A DNA stretch of 64,000 nt, from the NCBI RefSeq assembly GCF_014164585.1, contig NZ_JACJFM010000005.1, positions 1-64,000 on the forward strand. The letters are read 5' to 3'. Positions 8,625 to 16,794 of this stretch are shown here, piece after piece. Numbering within the stretch: position 1 is the first letter of the stretch; each line of letters opens with the position of its first letter. The notes beneath the pieces are model-generated. The model did not search any database. It was not told where the DNA came from and saw only the letters and a program-made list of their open reading frames with translations. The DNA is from Oceanospirillum sediminis. Its GTDB lineage: Bacteria; Pseudomonadota; Gammaproteobacteria; Pseudomonadales; Halomonadaceae. The translations under genes were made by a program, and so were the position numbers.

Positions 8625-8645
8625 CAGGGCTATGGGTCAGCCCTG
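8625..8645. terminator. Hairpin between convergent genes
   Basis: CAGGGCT (8625-8631) pairs with AGCCCTG (8639-8645), and the + strand continues TTGTTGTG. It overlaps the last codons of the HDOD gene. Likely terminator of the 99-aa protein gene. Confidence 0.5.
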
Positions 8646-9524
8646 TTGTTGTGAGTTACTGTCATTAAGATCTTTCTGAACCATATATCCCAGAAAATCT
8701 TCTCTGAGATCCAGATATTCTATATCCGGCACCCCTATGTACTTCAGTACTTCTTTGAGCTCTGGCAAAGGGTCTGTAGTATCGTAAATTCGCCAGAAAC
8801 GACGATAGATACTACTGATGTCTTTTGCCAGAATCAGAATACTTAACAGAGTTCTTGCTTCGTCTGAACATTCAATATCTGATGTCAGGACCTGATCATA
8901 ATGTGCCTGCAGGCGAATAGCATCGCAAATATACTCAGGCATATACCACTTTTCAGCAATATCGGCCCCCAGAGCAAAGTGATCGATACCAAAACGTTCC
9001 TGTTCTGCAATACTTACTGATGTCAGATCATTACCATTCACGGTTCTCAGAAAAGCTTTATATTCAGGCTGGCTTTCCAGCATTAGCGGTATACCGCAGT
9101 CATGCATCATCCCCAGGGTATAAGCTTTATGGCTATCGGCATCCGTCAGCTTTTTTGCCAGACTGGCTGACAGCTCCGCCACTTCCGTCGCACTATCCCA
9201 AAAGCGATCAAGACGCCCTGTTTTACTCAGGCTGTTTTTAAGTGCAGCCAGACGTACAATAGCAAACAGTTTGTCCACTCCCAGTAAAGTGATCGCATGC
9301 GACAGGTCGGTAATTTTTTTACACAGTCCGGTATGAGGGGTATTCACCGCAGCCAGGACACTGGCATACAGGTAGACATCTTTCTTCAGTATCTCTGCAA
9401 TTTCCCCGGCATCCGGATCACCGGTTTTCATCAACTCTACTATGGTAATCAGGGCTTCAGGGCGAGCTGGTATCACATAGGGTTTATTATCACTGGCAAC
9501 CTTCTTATTTTTATCCTTGTACAT
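8637..9524 (-). CDS. HDOD domain protein
   Basis: A 295-aa cytosolic protein with one HDOD domain covering roughly residues 15-220, a degenerate HD-type signalling domain. Motifs are AEILKKDVYLYASVLAAVNT near the N-terminus, LSHAITLLGVDKLFAIVRL, then AYTLGMMHDCGIPLML (the MHDCG core) and an FGIDHFALGADIAEKWYMP block. HDOD proteins are thought to act as scaffolds in signal transduction, often in cyclic-di-GMP, motility or stress circuits, with no enzymatic activity shown for most. No GGDEF or EAL domain is fused here. It stands alone; the 380 bp upstream separate it from the divergent dctP gene. Confidence 0.85.
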   Translation of the reverse strand: MYKDKNKKVASDNKPYVIPARPEALITIVELMKTGDPDAGEIAEILKKDVYLYASVLAAVNTPHTGLCKKITDLSHAITLLGVDKLFAIVRLAALKNSLSKTGRLDRFWDSATEVAELSASLAKKLTDADSHKAYTLGMMHDCGIPLMLESQPEYKAFLRTVNGNDLTSVSIAEQERFGIDHFALGADIAEKWYMPEYICDAIRLQAHYDQVLTSDIECSDEARTLLSILILAKDISSIYRRFWRIYDTTDPLPELKEVLKYIGVPDIEYLDLREDFLGYMVQKDLNDSNSQQQG

Positions 9525-9730
9525 ATGCTCAACCCTGCTGAATTTATTCCCGCTATTTTAAGTCTTAGTCCATAAATTTAAAGCGGTTTTAGTTGTCTGA
9601 ATAAGTGCCGCTTGATATCAGTCAACCGGCAATCGGAGAATATGATCGCTTGTTACGCAACAGTGTGGTTCAGGTGCTGAGTTACTCACTTCTGAGCGTC
9701 ATACTCAGTATAAATATCTCTGTTAATTAC

Positions 9731-9764
9731 CTACGTAGTTTCTCGTAGTATCGCTACGTAGTTT
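9731..9764. promoter_or_regulatory. Paired CTACGTAG palindromes upstream of dctP
   Basis: The 11-base sequence CTACGTAGTTT occurs twice, at 9731-9741 and 9754-9764. Its first 8 bases are a perfect palindrome, and the two copies start 23 bp apart, about two helical turns. A half copy (CGTAG) lies between them. This is a candidate operator for the TRAP operon in the 380-bp gap 9525-9903, about 150 bp before dctP. A separate 7-bp hairpin, TCTCTGC with GCAGAGA, lies at 9840-9859. Confidence 0.5.
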
Positions 9765-9915
9765 CAGCTGTCTCCGTGCGTATTCATCCCAATACAGCGA
9801 CAAACAGAGCTCTGACATTATTTCAGCGCTTGAATTTAATCTCTGCCGACCAGCAGAGACGTCTTTTCCCGATATAAAGAAAAGATCAACAAAAACGCTT
9901 AGGATGATAAAAATA

Positions 9916-11007
9916 ATGTTTAGCGCACTGAAAAAACTCTCTTTTGGTAAGAAGGCTCTGGCTGCGGCTACCTGTCTGGGCTTGCTGGCCTCTCCTGTTA
10001 TGGCCGAAGATAAAGTCTATCGCCTGAAAATGGCTGAGGGCTGGCCGACAAACTTCCCTATCTTTGGCGATGCACCGCGTAATATGGCTGCGATGGCAGA
10101 GAAAATGTCCAATGGACGCTTGAAGATCACTATTGATTCTTCTAATAAGCATAAAGCTCCACTGGCGATCTTTGATATGGTTAAAGGTGGTCAGTATGAT
10201 ATGGGCCATACCGCATCCTATTACTGGAAAGGTAAAGATCCGAATACACTGTTTTTCACCACGATGCCATTTGGTATGACAGCGCCGGAACAGTATGGCT
10301 GGTTCTACTTTGGCGGCGGTATGGAGCTGATGGAGAAGGTCTATAAGCGTCATCGCCTGATGTCTTTCCCAGGTGGTAATACCGGTGTTCAGATGGGTGG
10401 CTGGTTCAAGAAAGAGATCAACAGTGTTGAAGACCTGAAAGGTCTGAAAATGCGTATTCCGGGCTTTGCCGGTGAAGTACTGGCAGAGCTGGGCGCTAAA
10501 CCGACTAATATCGCAACCGGTGAACTGTACACCTCTCTGGAGCGTCGTACTATTGATGCCCTGGAATGGGTAGGCCCATCTCTGGATCTGCGCATGGGCT
10601 TCCACAAAATTGCCCCTTATTACTACACAGGCTGGCATGAGCCTGCTACAGAGCTGCAGTTCCTGATCAACCAGCGTAGCTGGAAGAAACTGCCTGAAGA
10701 TCTGCAGGAAATCCTGCGTGTTGCCATGCGTACTGCTGCATACGATATGTATATCCAGTCCACGCATGCCTCTGGCGAGAACTGGGCCACTATGAAGCAG
10801 GAATATCCGAATATTGAAGTTAAACGCTTCCCGGCTGAAGTCATTGAAGCGATGCGTAGTGCAAACGATAAGTTGCTGGCGGAAAAAGCGGCTTCAAATC
10901 CTGTTGCTAAAGAGATTATCGAATCTCAGGCGGCATACCTGAAACAGGTACGTGGCTGGACCAATATTGCTGACAAGCAGTATCTGGATTCTATTGCGGG
11001 TGAATAA
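9916..11007 (+). CDS. dctP: TRAP transporter substrate-binding protein DctP
   Basis: Periplasmic solute receptor of a tripartite ATP-independent transporter. A signal peptide is plain: basic ALKKLSFGKKA, a hydrophobic core, and cleavage after SPVMA. The mature part has the fold typical of the TakP/COG4663 group, with FPGGNTGVQMGGWFKKEINS, LKGLKMRIPGFAGEV and LEWVGPSLDLRMGF followed by APYYYTGWHEPA. In TakP that region binds 2-oxo acids through an Arg and a metal; the same substrate class is inferred only. The ATG at 9916 is preferred over 9904 because AGGATGAT can serve it. It heads dctPQM, and a strong hairpin follows it, which should favour high receptor levels. Confidence 0.9.
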   Translation: MFSALKKLSFGKKALAAATCLGLLASPVMAEDKVYRLKMAEGWPTNFPIFGDAPRNMAAMAEKMSNGRLKITIDSSNKHKAPLAIFDMVKGGQYDMGHTASYYWKGKDPNTLFFTTMPFGMTAPEQYGWFYFGGGMELMEKVYKRHRLMSFPGGNTGVQMGGWFKKEINSVEDLKGLKMRIPGFAGEVLAELGAKPTNIATGELYTSLERRTIDALEWVGPSLDLRMGFHKIAPYYYTGWHEPATELQFLINQRSWKKLPEDLQEILRVAMRTAAYDMYIQSTHASGENWATMKQEYPNIEVKRFPAEVIEAMRSANDKLLAEKAASNPVAKEIIESQAAYLKQVRGWTNIADKQYLDSIAGE

Positions 11008-11067
11008 CCATCAGCAAAACAGATCCGGACAGGTATAGCTGTTTACAGACTAAACCTTAACCGGACA

Positions 11068-11104
11068 GAAGCAGGGAAAGTGCACATCGCACTTTTTCTG
11101 CTTC
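11068..11104 (+). terminator. Intra-operon hairpin (attenuator) after dctP
   Basis: GAAGCAG (11068-11074) pairs with CTGCTTC (11098-11104), and AAAGTGC with GCACTTT inside, for about 16 pairs including two G-U. It lies between dctP and dctQ. Such partial terminators or 3' stabilisers commonly keep the binding protein more abundant than the membrane subunits. Confidence 0.65.
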
Positions 11105-11205
11105 AGGCTGACATCCTGGCTCTGTGAGTAATGTCAGAGCAACCCCGAAACACCCTGAATTACATCTGCAACCACGCCTGAACCTATACCCGAAAGGAAA
11201 AGCAT

Positions 11206-11757
11206 ATGTCTGCGACATCTGTGCCTGCTCTGGTACGGCTGGAAAATATCCTTAACTGGATTTCCGACCGACTGGGCACCTTCTCCGCCCTGATTTTTCT
11301 AGCGATGCTGATCAACGTCTTTTACGACGTACTGGCTCGCTATCTTCTGAATGATGTCTCCATCGCTCTGCAGGAGCTGGAATGGCACCTGTTCGCCGCC
11401 ACTTTTCTGTTTGGTGTGCCTTTTACCCTGAGAGCTGGAGGTCACGTACGTGTTGACCTGATTTATGAGCGTTTGTCTGCTAATGGCCGGGCATGGATCG
11501 ATCTGTTCGGCACGATTGTTTTCCTGCTGCCCTTTTGTGGTCTGGTCACCTGGTTTGGTATCGACTTTGTGAAGGAAGCCTATGAACTGGGCGAAAGCAG
11601 TGGTGATCCGGGCGGCCTGTCCCATCGCTGGATTATTAAAGCTGCAATCCCTGTCTCTTTTGCCTTTATGGCCGTTAGCGGACTGGGCCTGTTACTGAAC
11701 TCAGTTAACACCCTGCTGGGGCATCACAAATCTGTTTATCACAAGACCGAGCTATAG
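11206..11757 (+). CDS. dctQ: TRAP transporter small permease DctQ
   Basis: A 183-aa inner-membrane protein with four predicted membrane segments (about residues 20-42, 55-75, 97-120 and 145-168). The segments ALIFLAMLINVFYDVLARY and LQELEWHLFAATFLFGVPF with the following RAGGHVRVDLIYERL are the family hallmark of DctQ. It forms the small membrane component that couples receptor DctP to the large channel DctM. A GAAAGGAAAAGC site precedes the ATG. It lies 9 bp before dctM and about 200 bp after dctP, separated by a hairpin. Confidence 0.92.
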   Translation: MSATSVPALVRLENILNWISDRLGTFSALIFLAMLINVFYDVLARYLLNDVSIALQELEWHLFAATFLFGVPFTLRAGGHVRVDLIYERLSANGRAWIDLFGTIVFLLPFCGLVTWFGIDFVKEAYELGESSGDPGGLSHRWIIKAAIPVSFAFMAVSGLGLLLNSVNTLLGHHKSVYHKTEL

Positions 11758-11766
11758 GAGGCCAGC

Positions 11767-13050
11767 ATGATTGGTATTTTAATGTTTGCAACCGCGCTGG
11801 TTTTGCTGCTGCTGGGCTTTCCGGTAGCCTTCACCTTTGGTGGTGTGGCACTGATCTTTGGCGTATTTGCCGAAGGCATCGATATGTTTGCCTTTATGCC
11901 GTTCCGTATTATGAGCATTATGCAGAATACGGTGATGATGGCGATTCCGTTATTTATTTTTATGGGTCTGGTGCTGCAGAAAACCCGTCTGGCAGAACAG
12001 CTGCTGGAATCTATGGGCACCCTATTTGGTCAGGTACGTGGTGGTATTGCTATCTCGACCATCCTGGTAGGTGCTTTGCTGGCTGCTTCTACCGGTGTTG
12101 TTGGTGCTTCAGTTGTTGCTATGGGACTGATCTCATTGCCCGTCATGCTGAAATATCAGTATGACAAACGTCTGGCCTGCGGCACTATCTGCGCATCTGG
12201 GACCTTAGGACAGATTATTCCGCCATCGATTATTCTGATTATTCTGGGTGATGTGATGGGCATCCCGGTGGGTGATCTGTTCCAGGCTGCTGTTGGCCCC
12301 GGTTTCCTGCTGATTGCGATTTATATCATCTATATTCTGGTTTACACCTGGCTGAAGCCTGAGGTTGCTCCGGCGATGCCAATGGACGACAGCATTGATC
12401 GCAAGGCTCTGTATTTTAAAGCGATCAAAGCTATTGTACCGCCACTGGCACTAATCCTGGTGGTACTGGGCTCTATCTTTGCCGGTGTTGCTACTCCGAC
12501 TGAATCCGCGGCTCTGGGTGGTGTTGGTGCCGTAGTTCTGGCGATATTTTACCGCCAGTTCAGCTGGAAAATGATCATGGACAGCGGTATCGAAACCGTG
12601 AAAGTCACTGCTATGGTATTCGCTATTCTGCTGGGAGCAACCGCTTTCTCAATGGCATTTTCTTATACCGGCGGTGAAGAGATTGTTGAAGAAGTACTGT
12701 TAAGCCTGCCGGGCGAAAAGTGGGGCTTTCTGGTGCTGTCTATGATGGTGATCCTGATTCTGGGCTTCTTTATCGACTTTGTTGAGATCTCCTTTATCAT
12801 CGTGCCAATTCTGGTGCCTATTGCTGAAATGCTGGGCATCAATATGACCTGGTTTGCGATCCTTATCGCGATGAACCTGCAAACATCCTTCCTGACTCCG
12901 CCCTTTGGGTTCAGCCTCTTCTACCTGAAAGGGGTCGCCCCGGATGGCGTCTCGACTATGGATATTTATAAAGGTGTTATGCCCTTTATTGCTCTGCAGG
13001 TGCTGGTGCTGGCCCTGCTGCTATTCTTCCCGGAATACATGGGATTCTGA
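11767..13050 (+). CDS. dctM: TRAP transporter large permease DctM
   Basis: A 427-aa, 11-12-segment inner-membrane protein of the DctM/SiaM family, which carries the substrate with Na+ or H+ symport. Family blocks include AIPLFIFMGLVLQKTRLAEQL, ASTGVVGASVVAMGLISLPV, CASGTLGQIIPPSIILIILG (a very conserved re-entrant hairpin) and the C-terminal FLTPPFGFSLFYLKGVAP. Length is normal. AGGAGG lies just before the ATG, and the start is 9 bases after the dctQ stop. Together with dctP and dctQ it forms a complete transporter, and a terminator hairpin follows at 13179. Confidence 0.95.
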   Translation: MIGILMFATALVLLLLGFPVAFTFGGVALIFGVFAEGIDMFAFMPFRIMSIMQNTVMMAIPLFIFMGLVLQKTRLAEQLLESMGTLFGQVRGGIAISTILVGALLAASTGVVGASVVAMGLISLPVMLKYQYDKRLACGTICASGTLGQIIPPSIILIILGDVMGIPVGDLFQAAVGPGFLLIAIYIIYILVYTWLKPEVAPAMPMDDSIDRKALYFKAIKAIVPPLALILVVLGSIFAGVATPTESAALGGVGAVVLAIFYRQFSWKMIMDSGIETVKVTAMVFAILLGATAFSMAFSYTGGEEIVEEVLLSLPGEKWGFLVLSMMVILILGFFIDFVEISFIIVPILVPIAEMLGINMTWFAILIAMNLQTSFLTPPFGFSLFYLKGVAPDGVSTMDIYKGVMPFIALQVLVLALLLFFPEYMGF

Positions 13051-13178
13051 TCCTTACCGGAATGCATATACTTCCGATTTTTGCCCGGTTCGTCAGAGCT
13101 GCTCTGATTAGCCGGGTGGATTCCCTTTGGTATCCACCTCTTTATGTTGTTGTCCACTCCATAGAAGATTCTGATACA

Positions 13179-13200
13179 GCCTCCTTGCGGAGGCCTTTTT
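13179..13200 (+). terminator. Rho-independent terminator of dctPQM
   Basis: GCCTCC (13179-13184), loop TTGC, GGAGGC (13189-13194), then CTTTTT. It is a textbook intrinsic terminator 130 bp after the dctM stop. Another hairpin (GGTGGA at 13115-13120 with TCCACC at 13133-13138) lies just before it. Confidence 0.85.
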
Positions 13201-13211
13201 CAGTATTTTGC

Positions 13212-14564
13212 TCAACAGGCTTCCATCTCAGACTTTATCGCATCAGAAGCTGACACCGGGTTTCGAAAATCACGCCACAGCATTATCAGCACCATTGCGG
13301 CAATAACAATATTCGATACCGGATACGCCAGCCACACCCCGATCACATCAAAGAAAACAGGCAAAATCATCAGGAATGGAAACTGTACTACCATATTGCT
13401 CACGGTAATCAGCATCGCTTTTTTGCTTTGCCCTATAGATTGATAATACGCTGCAGCAACCACCATAAGACCATCCAGAAACAGAGCAAACATATGCCAG
13501 CGAATTCCTGCAACCGCACCATCAATCAGCTCAGCATCACTGTTGTTAAACACACTAACAATCTGAACGGGCCAGGTGTTCATTACCAGCACAAATAACA
13601 CACCGATTAATATGGCTGAGCCCATTGCCACTTTCAGTAGCTTAACAATATTGTCATGACGCTGAGCGCCATAGTTATAACTGGCCAGAGGCTGCATACC
13701 ATTGGCGATACCTTCTGCCAGCAGATAGTAGATCATGATGATATAGCCTATCACCGCATAGGCTCCGACCAGAATGGGGGTACCATATTGAATCAGCATG
13801 GCATTGTGCAGCGCCACCATCACAGAGCCATAGATATACATGAAAAAGCTGGAAGCTCCCAGACTGAGTACCTGAGGAAAGCGTCTGACATCAATCTGCC
13901 AGTTGTGCAGACTCAAATACAACTCGGTTCTGGAGGAGAAAAAGTAAGCCACACCAATCAGTGTTACGACAAACTGTGCTAATCCGGTGGCAATAGCGGC
14001 ACCCTGTAACTCCCAGTTCAACCAGGCTATAAACAGATAATCCAGCACAAAATTCAGTACTGCGCCCACAACCATCAACAATGTTGCCAGGTTCGGGCTG
14101 TTGTCATTACGCAGCAAAAATGGCAGAGCAACACCGCCCAGTGTAAACAAACAGCTGAAAACCTGGATTTGCAGATACTCCAGAGCCAGATCAGCCACTC
14201 GCCCTTCCGCTCCCTGCCATTGCATAAACAGATCAGCCCAGCGGTTCAGAGCAAGTGCCAGCAATGGAGCCAGAATCAATAGCAGACTCAAACCAGTGGT
14301 TAATGCCTGCCTGGCATCCGGGATATTATTTTCTCCCTGACGGATAGACACCAGAATACCGGTGCCGACACCCACCATCATGCCAATTCCTACCAGAAAG
14401 CCGATTACAGGCCAGGCCATATTGATCGCAGCCAGCCCTTCACCGCCCACATAATGGCCAATAAAGATGCCATCAATGACCTGATACAGACCATTGACCA
14501 GCATCGCAGCGACGGTAGGCAGGGTATAACGCCAGAATTGAGAATAAATTGAGATTGCGTTCAT
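13212..14564 (-). CDS. MATE-family multidrug exporter
   Basis: A 450-aa protein with 12 predicted membrane segments of the MATE fold. Family features are WRYTLPTVAAMLVNGLYQVIDGIFIGH at the start, VGGEGLAAINMAWP, GMMVGVGTGILVSIR, and the repeated half around LLRNDNSPNLATLLMVVGAV. It resembles the MepA/DinF-type subgroup rather than NorM. MATE proteins export cationic drugs or metabolites using Na+ or H+. The gene follows a marR-type gene on the same strand with an operator palindrome in the 66-bp gap, so it is probably repressed by that protein and derepressed by a bound small molecule. It is convergent with dctM. Confidence 0.9.
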   Translation of the reverse strand: MNAISIYSQFWRYTLPTVAAMLVNGLYQVIDGIFIGHYVGGEGLAAINMAWPVIGFLVGIGMMVGVGTGILVSIRQGENNIPDARQALTTGLSLLLILAPLLALALNRWADLFMQWQGAEGRVADLALEYLQIQVFSCLFTLGGVALPFLLRNDNSPNLATLLMVVGAVLNFVLDYLFIAWLNWELQGAAIATGLAQFVVTLIGVAYFFSSRTELYLSLHNWQIDVRRFPQVLSLGASSFFMYIYGSVMVALHNAMLIQYGTPILVGAYAVIGYIIMIYYLLAEGIANGMQPLASYNYGAQRHDNIVKLLKVAMGSAILIGVLFVLVMNTWPVQIVSVFNNSDAELIDGAVAGIRWHMFALFLDGLMVVAAAYYQSIGQSKKAMLITVSNMVVQFPFLMILPVFFDVIGVWLAYPVSNIVIAAMVLIMLWRDFRNPVSASDAIKSEMEAC

Positions 14565-14596
14565 CGCTCACTTTACCTGTTAGTGTTTACAGGGTA

Positions 14597-14621
14597 ATTT
14601 AGTTAGTTATGCTAACTAAAT
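14597..14621. promoter_or_regulatory. MarR operator 1, upstream of the MATE gene
   Basis: Perfect 10-bp inverted repeat ATTTAGTTAG (14597-14606), 5-base spacer, CTAACTAAAT (14612-14621). It lies in the gap between marR and the MATE gene, about 33 bp before the MATE start. A second copy with the same total length lies upstream of marR. Confidence 0.8.
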
Positions 14622-14630
14622 GATTAAAAA

Positions 14631-15041
14631 TTATTTCAATGCTTTTGTCAGTAAAATATCCAGAAAAGCCGCTTCTTCTGTGGATAGTTTCTCTGCGATC
14701 TCACTGGCCATCTCGCGGTATACCACCGCTTCTGATTTCAGGTGGTGCAGTGCATTTTCAGAGGGAATCAATCGCTGAGCCCGGCCATCTTCCGAACAAG
14801 GAATTCGGTTAACCAGCTCCTTTCTCTCAAGGCGTTTAACCATATTGCTTGCCGATGGCTTGGAGACTCCCAGCTCGGAAGCCAGATCAGTCAGACGAAT
14901 GGGTTCTTTGGCCACCTGAATCACTTTCAGATAGTCATATTCCGTGAAGCTGAGCTGTGAAATAGGATCTTCTTTATTGTGCTCCCGCCAGATTCTGGCG
15001 GCTAAACGCTCCAGCTTTTCCAGATTAACTTCCAGAGCCAT
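14631..15041 (-). CDS. MarR-family repressor
   Basis: A 136-aa winged helix-turn-helix protein. The DNA-binding region is seen at LSFTEYDYLKVIQVA, then RLTDLASELGVSKPSASNMVKRLERKELVNR (recognition helix and wing start) and SEDGRAQRLIPSEN. MarR proteins bind palindromic sites as dimers and release DNA when a ligand binds. Two near-identical 25-bp palindromes flank this gene (14597-14621 downstream, 15070-15094 upstream), so it very probably represses itself and the MATE exporter. GGAG lies 6 bases before the ATG. The ligand is unknown. Confidence 0.9.
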   Translation of the reverse strand: MALEVNLEKLERLAARIWREHNKEDPISQLSFTEYDYLKVIQVAKEPIRLTDLASELGVSKPSASNMVKRLERKELVNRIPCSEDGRAQRLIPSENALHHLKSEAVVYREMASEIAEKLSTEEAAFLDILLTKALK

Positions 15042-15069
15042 TGATATCTCCGCTTAAACTCTTTACTTT

Positions 15070-15094
15070 ATTTAGTTAGCAACTATAACTAAAT
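15070..15094. promoter_or_regulatory. MarR operator 2, upstream of marR
   Basis: ATTTAGTTA (15070-15078) and TAACTAAAT (15086-15094) form a 25-base inverted repeat with 9-bp arms, the same architecture as the site at 14597-14621. Its position about 30 bp before the marR start indicates autorepression. The rest of the gap to 15360 shows nothing else clear. Confidence 0.75.
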
Positions 15095-15360
15095 GGGTCG
15101 ATTAACTCAACAGGAGAGCACTTAACCACTCCCATCACGGTCAAAGGCTTTAATTGAAATCCAGCTCAGTAATATTACGCAGACCTTCCCGAAAACTACT
15201 TAAAAGCCCTGACTTTCCACTGGAGTAACTTGCTGTAAACACCGTGAATACCGACAATGATAAAAGAAGCATCGGAATAAACTTGTCATGACAGACTGGT
15301 TTAACTCGGTATAGGCATTCATGTTTTCCTGGTTTATCAGCCAGAAGCAGCCGGAACACT

Positions 15361-16752
15361 ATGAGTCTCAGAACCAAAATACTATTACTGGCACTGGTCC
15401 CTTTGATGCTGGTCACCACCAGTATTACTCTGATCAGCGTTCAGCAGGTCAGAAGCCTGAGTGAAACAGAGATTGCTATTTTTGAGCACAATCTGCTGGA
15501 ATCGAAAAGAACCGAGCTACAGCACTACGTTAGTCTGGCCTTGTCCAGTATCAGCCCTATTGTATCGGCTCATTCGGTGGATGATTATCAGGCCCGTGCT
15601 CAGGTAAAACAGATTCTGGACGCCATCACCTACGGTTCAGATGGCTACTTCTTTGTTTACGATCAGCAGGGTAATAATCTGGTACACCCCGCCCAACCAG
15701 AGCTGGTAGGTAAAAACCTGATGGATATGCAAGATACCAGAGGTAACTTTGTCATCCGTAGTCTACTTGAACTGTCCGGGCAAGGTGGCGGTTATCATCA
15801 CTATATGTGGAATAAACCATCGACCGGGATGGAGTCAGAAAAAATCAGTTACGTGATTGATCTGCCGGAATGGGGATGGATGCTGGGAACAGGTCTGTAC
15901 ATTGATGATATTGCCAGAGAAGTCGCCAAAATCCGCCAGGAAGTTGGTAAAAATATACGTAATACCTTTTTCACTGTCCTGGCCATCACCTCTGTCACAG
16001 TCGCTTTAATTGTGGTGTTTGTGATTCTGTTTAATGTCCATGAGCATCGACTGGCCGATTCCCGCCTTAAGGAACTGGTCCATAAAACCGTTCAGTTTCA
16101 GGAGTCAGAGCGGCGGCGTTTTTCCAGAGAGTTACACGATGGCATTAATCAGCTGATGGTTTCTGCCAAGTTCAGAATAGAGCTAGGTGCCAGTAAAGCC
16201 GCTAAACTCACAGATGATGCTGAGGAAGATCTGGCCAAAGCCACGGATGTTCTCAATGAAGCGATCCAGGAAGTACGACGTATTTCCAGGGATCTTCGTC
16301 CCAGTGTGCTGGATGATCTTGGGCTTATACCTGCTATGACAGCTCTGCTGGAAGAGTTCAGACTACGCACTGAGATCCGGGTGCTACAAAAAACACCACC
16401 ATGTCGTATGCGACTGCCAGAACAGATAGAAACGACGTTGTATCGTATCACCCAGGAGGCCCTGACCAATATTGAACGCCATGCGGATGCCAGTGAGATC
16501 ACTGTAGCCACGGGCTGGAATGGCAATACTTTCTGGTTGTCCGTGGCGGATAACGGCAACGGTTTTAATGTCCGGGAGGTCATGGCAGGCCGGGGGATTG
16601 GCCTGCGAAATATGCAGGAGCGCACCGAGTTTCTGGCCGGAGAATTTATTATTGATTCCGCCCCTCGTGGCGGCACTCGCATAAAAGCAATCTTTCCCAT
16701 GCATAGCTGGGAACCCTTATTAAAACAACAAACTGAACAGGCCAGCACCTGA
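15361..16752 (+). CDS. Cache-domain sensor histidine kinase (NarX/HisKA_3 type)
   Basis: A 463-aa inner-membrane sensor. An N-terminal membrane segment (about residues 7-27) and a second (about 201-224) flank a periplasmic single Cache domain, marked by YGSDGYFFVYDQQGNNLVHP and PEWGWMLGTGLYIDDI. The cytoplasmic part has HisKA_3 with the phospho-acceptor in SRELHDGINQLMVSAKF (His259), then HATPase_c with TLYRITQEALTNIERHADAS (N-box), then a DNGNGF motif and GRGIGLRNMQER. Single Cache domains often sense carboxylates or amino acids. It is followed 42 bp later by its response regulator, and TRAP genes lie 2 kb away. No HAMP domain is obvious. Confidence 0.92.
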   Translation: MSLRTKILLLALVPLMLVTTSITLISVQQVRSLSETEIAIFEHNLLESKRTELQHYVSLALSSISPIVSAHSVDDYQARAQVKQILDAITYGSDGYFFVYDQQGNNLVHPAQPELVGKNLMDMQDTRGNFVIRSLLELSGQGGGYHHYMWNKPSTGMESEKISYVIDLPEWGWMLGTGLYIDDIAREVAKIRQEVGKNIRNTFFTVLAITSVTVALIVVFVILFNVHEHRLADSRLKELVHKTVQFQESERRRFSRELHDGINQLMVSAKFRIELGASKAAKLTDDAEEDLAKATDVLNEAIQEVRRISRDLRPSVLDDLGLIPAMTALLEEFRLRTEIRVLQKTPPCRMRLPEQIETTLYRITQEALTNIERHADASEITVATGWNGNTFWLSVADNGNGFNVREVMAGRGIGLRNMQERTEFLAGEFIIDSAPRGGTRIKAIFPMHSWEPLLKQQTEQAST

Positions 16753-16794
16753 ATGACTTCAGGTTAGCCGGAGATAACAGAGATAAAGCAGAAC

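Noticed and set aside
9600-9903. Sigma-54 promoter for dctP
   Set aside because: No GG-N10-GC pair with the right spacing was found.
9886-10767. 293-aa frame on the minus strand opposite dctP
   Set aside because: It is antisense to a clear TRAP receptor gene, has no family motif and arises from codon bias on the other strand.
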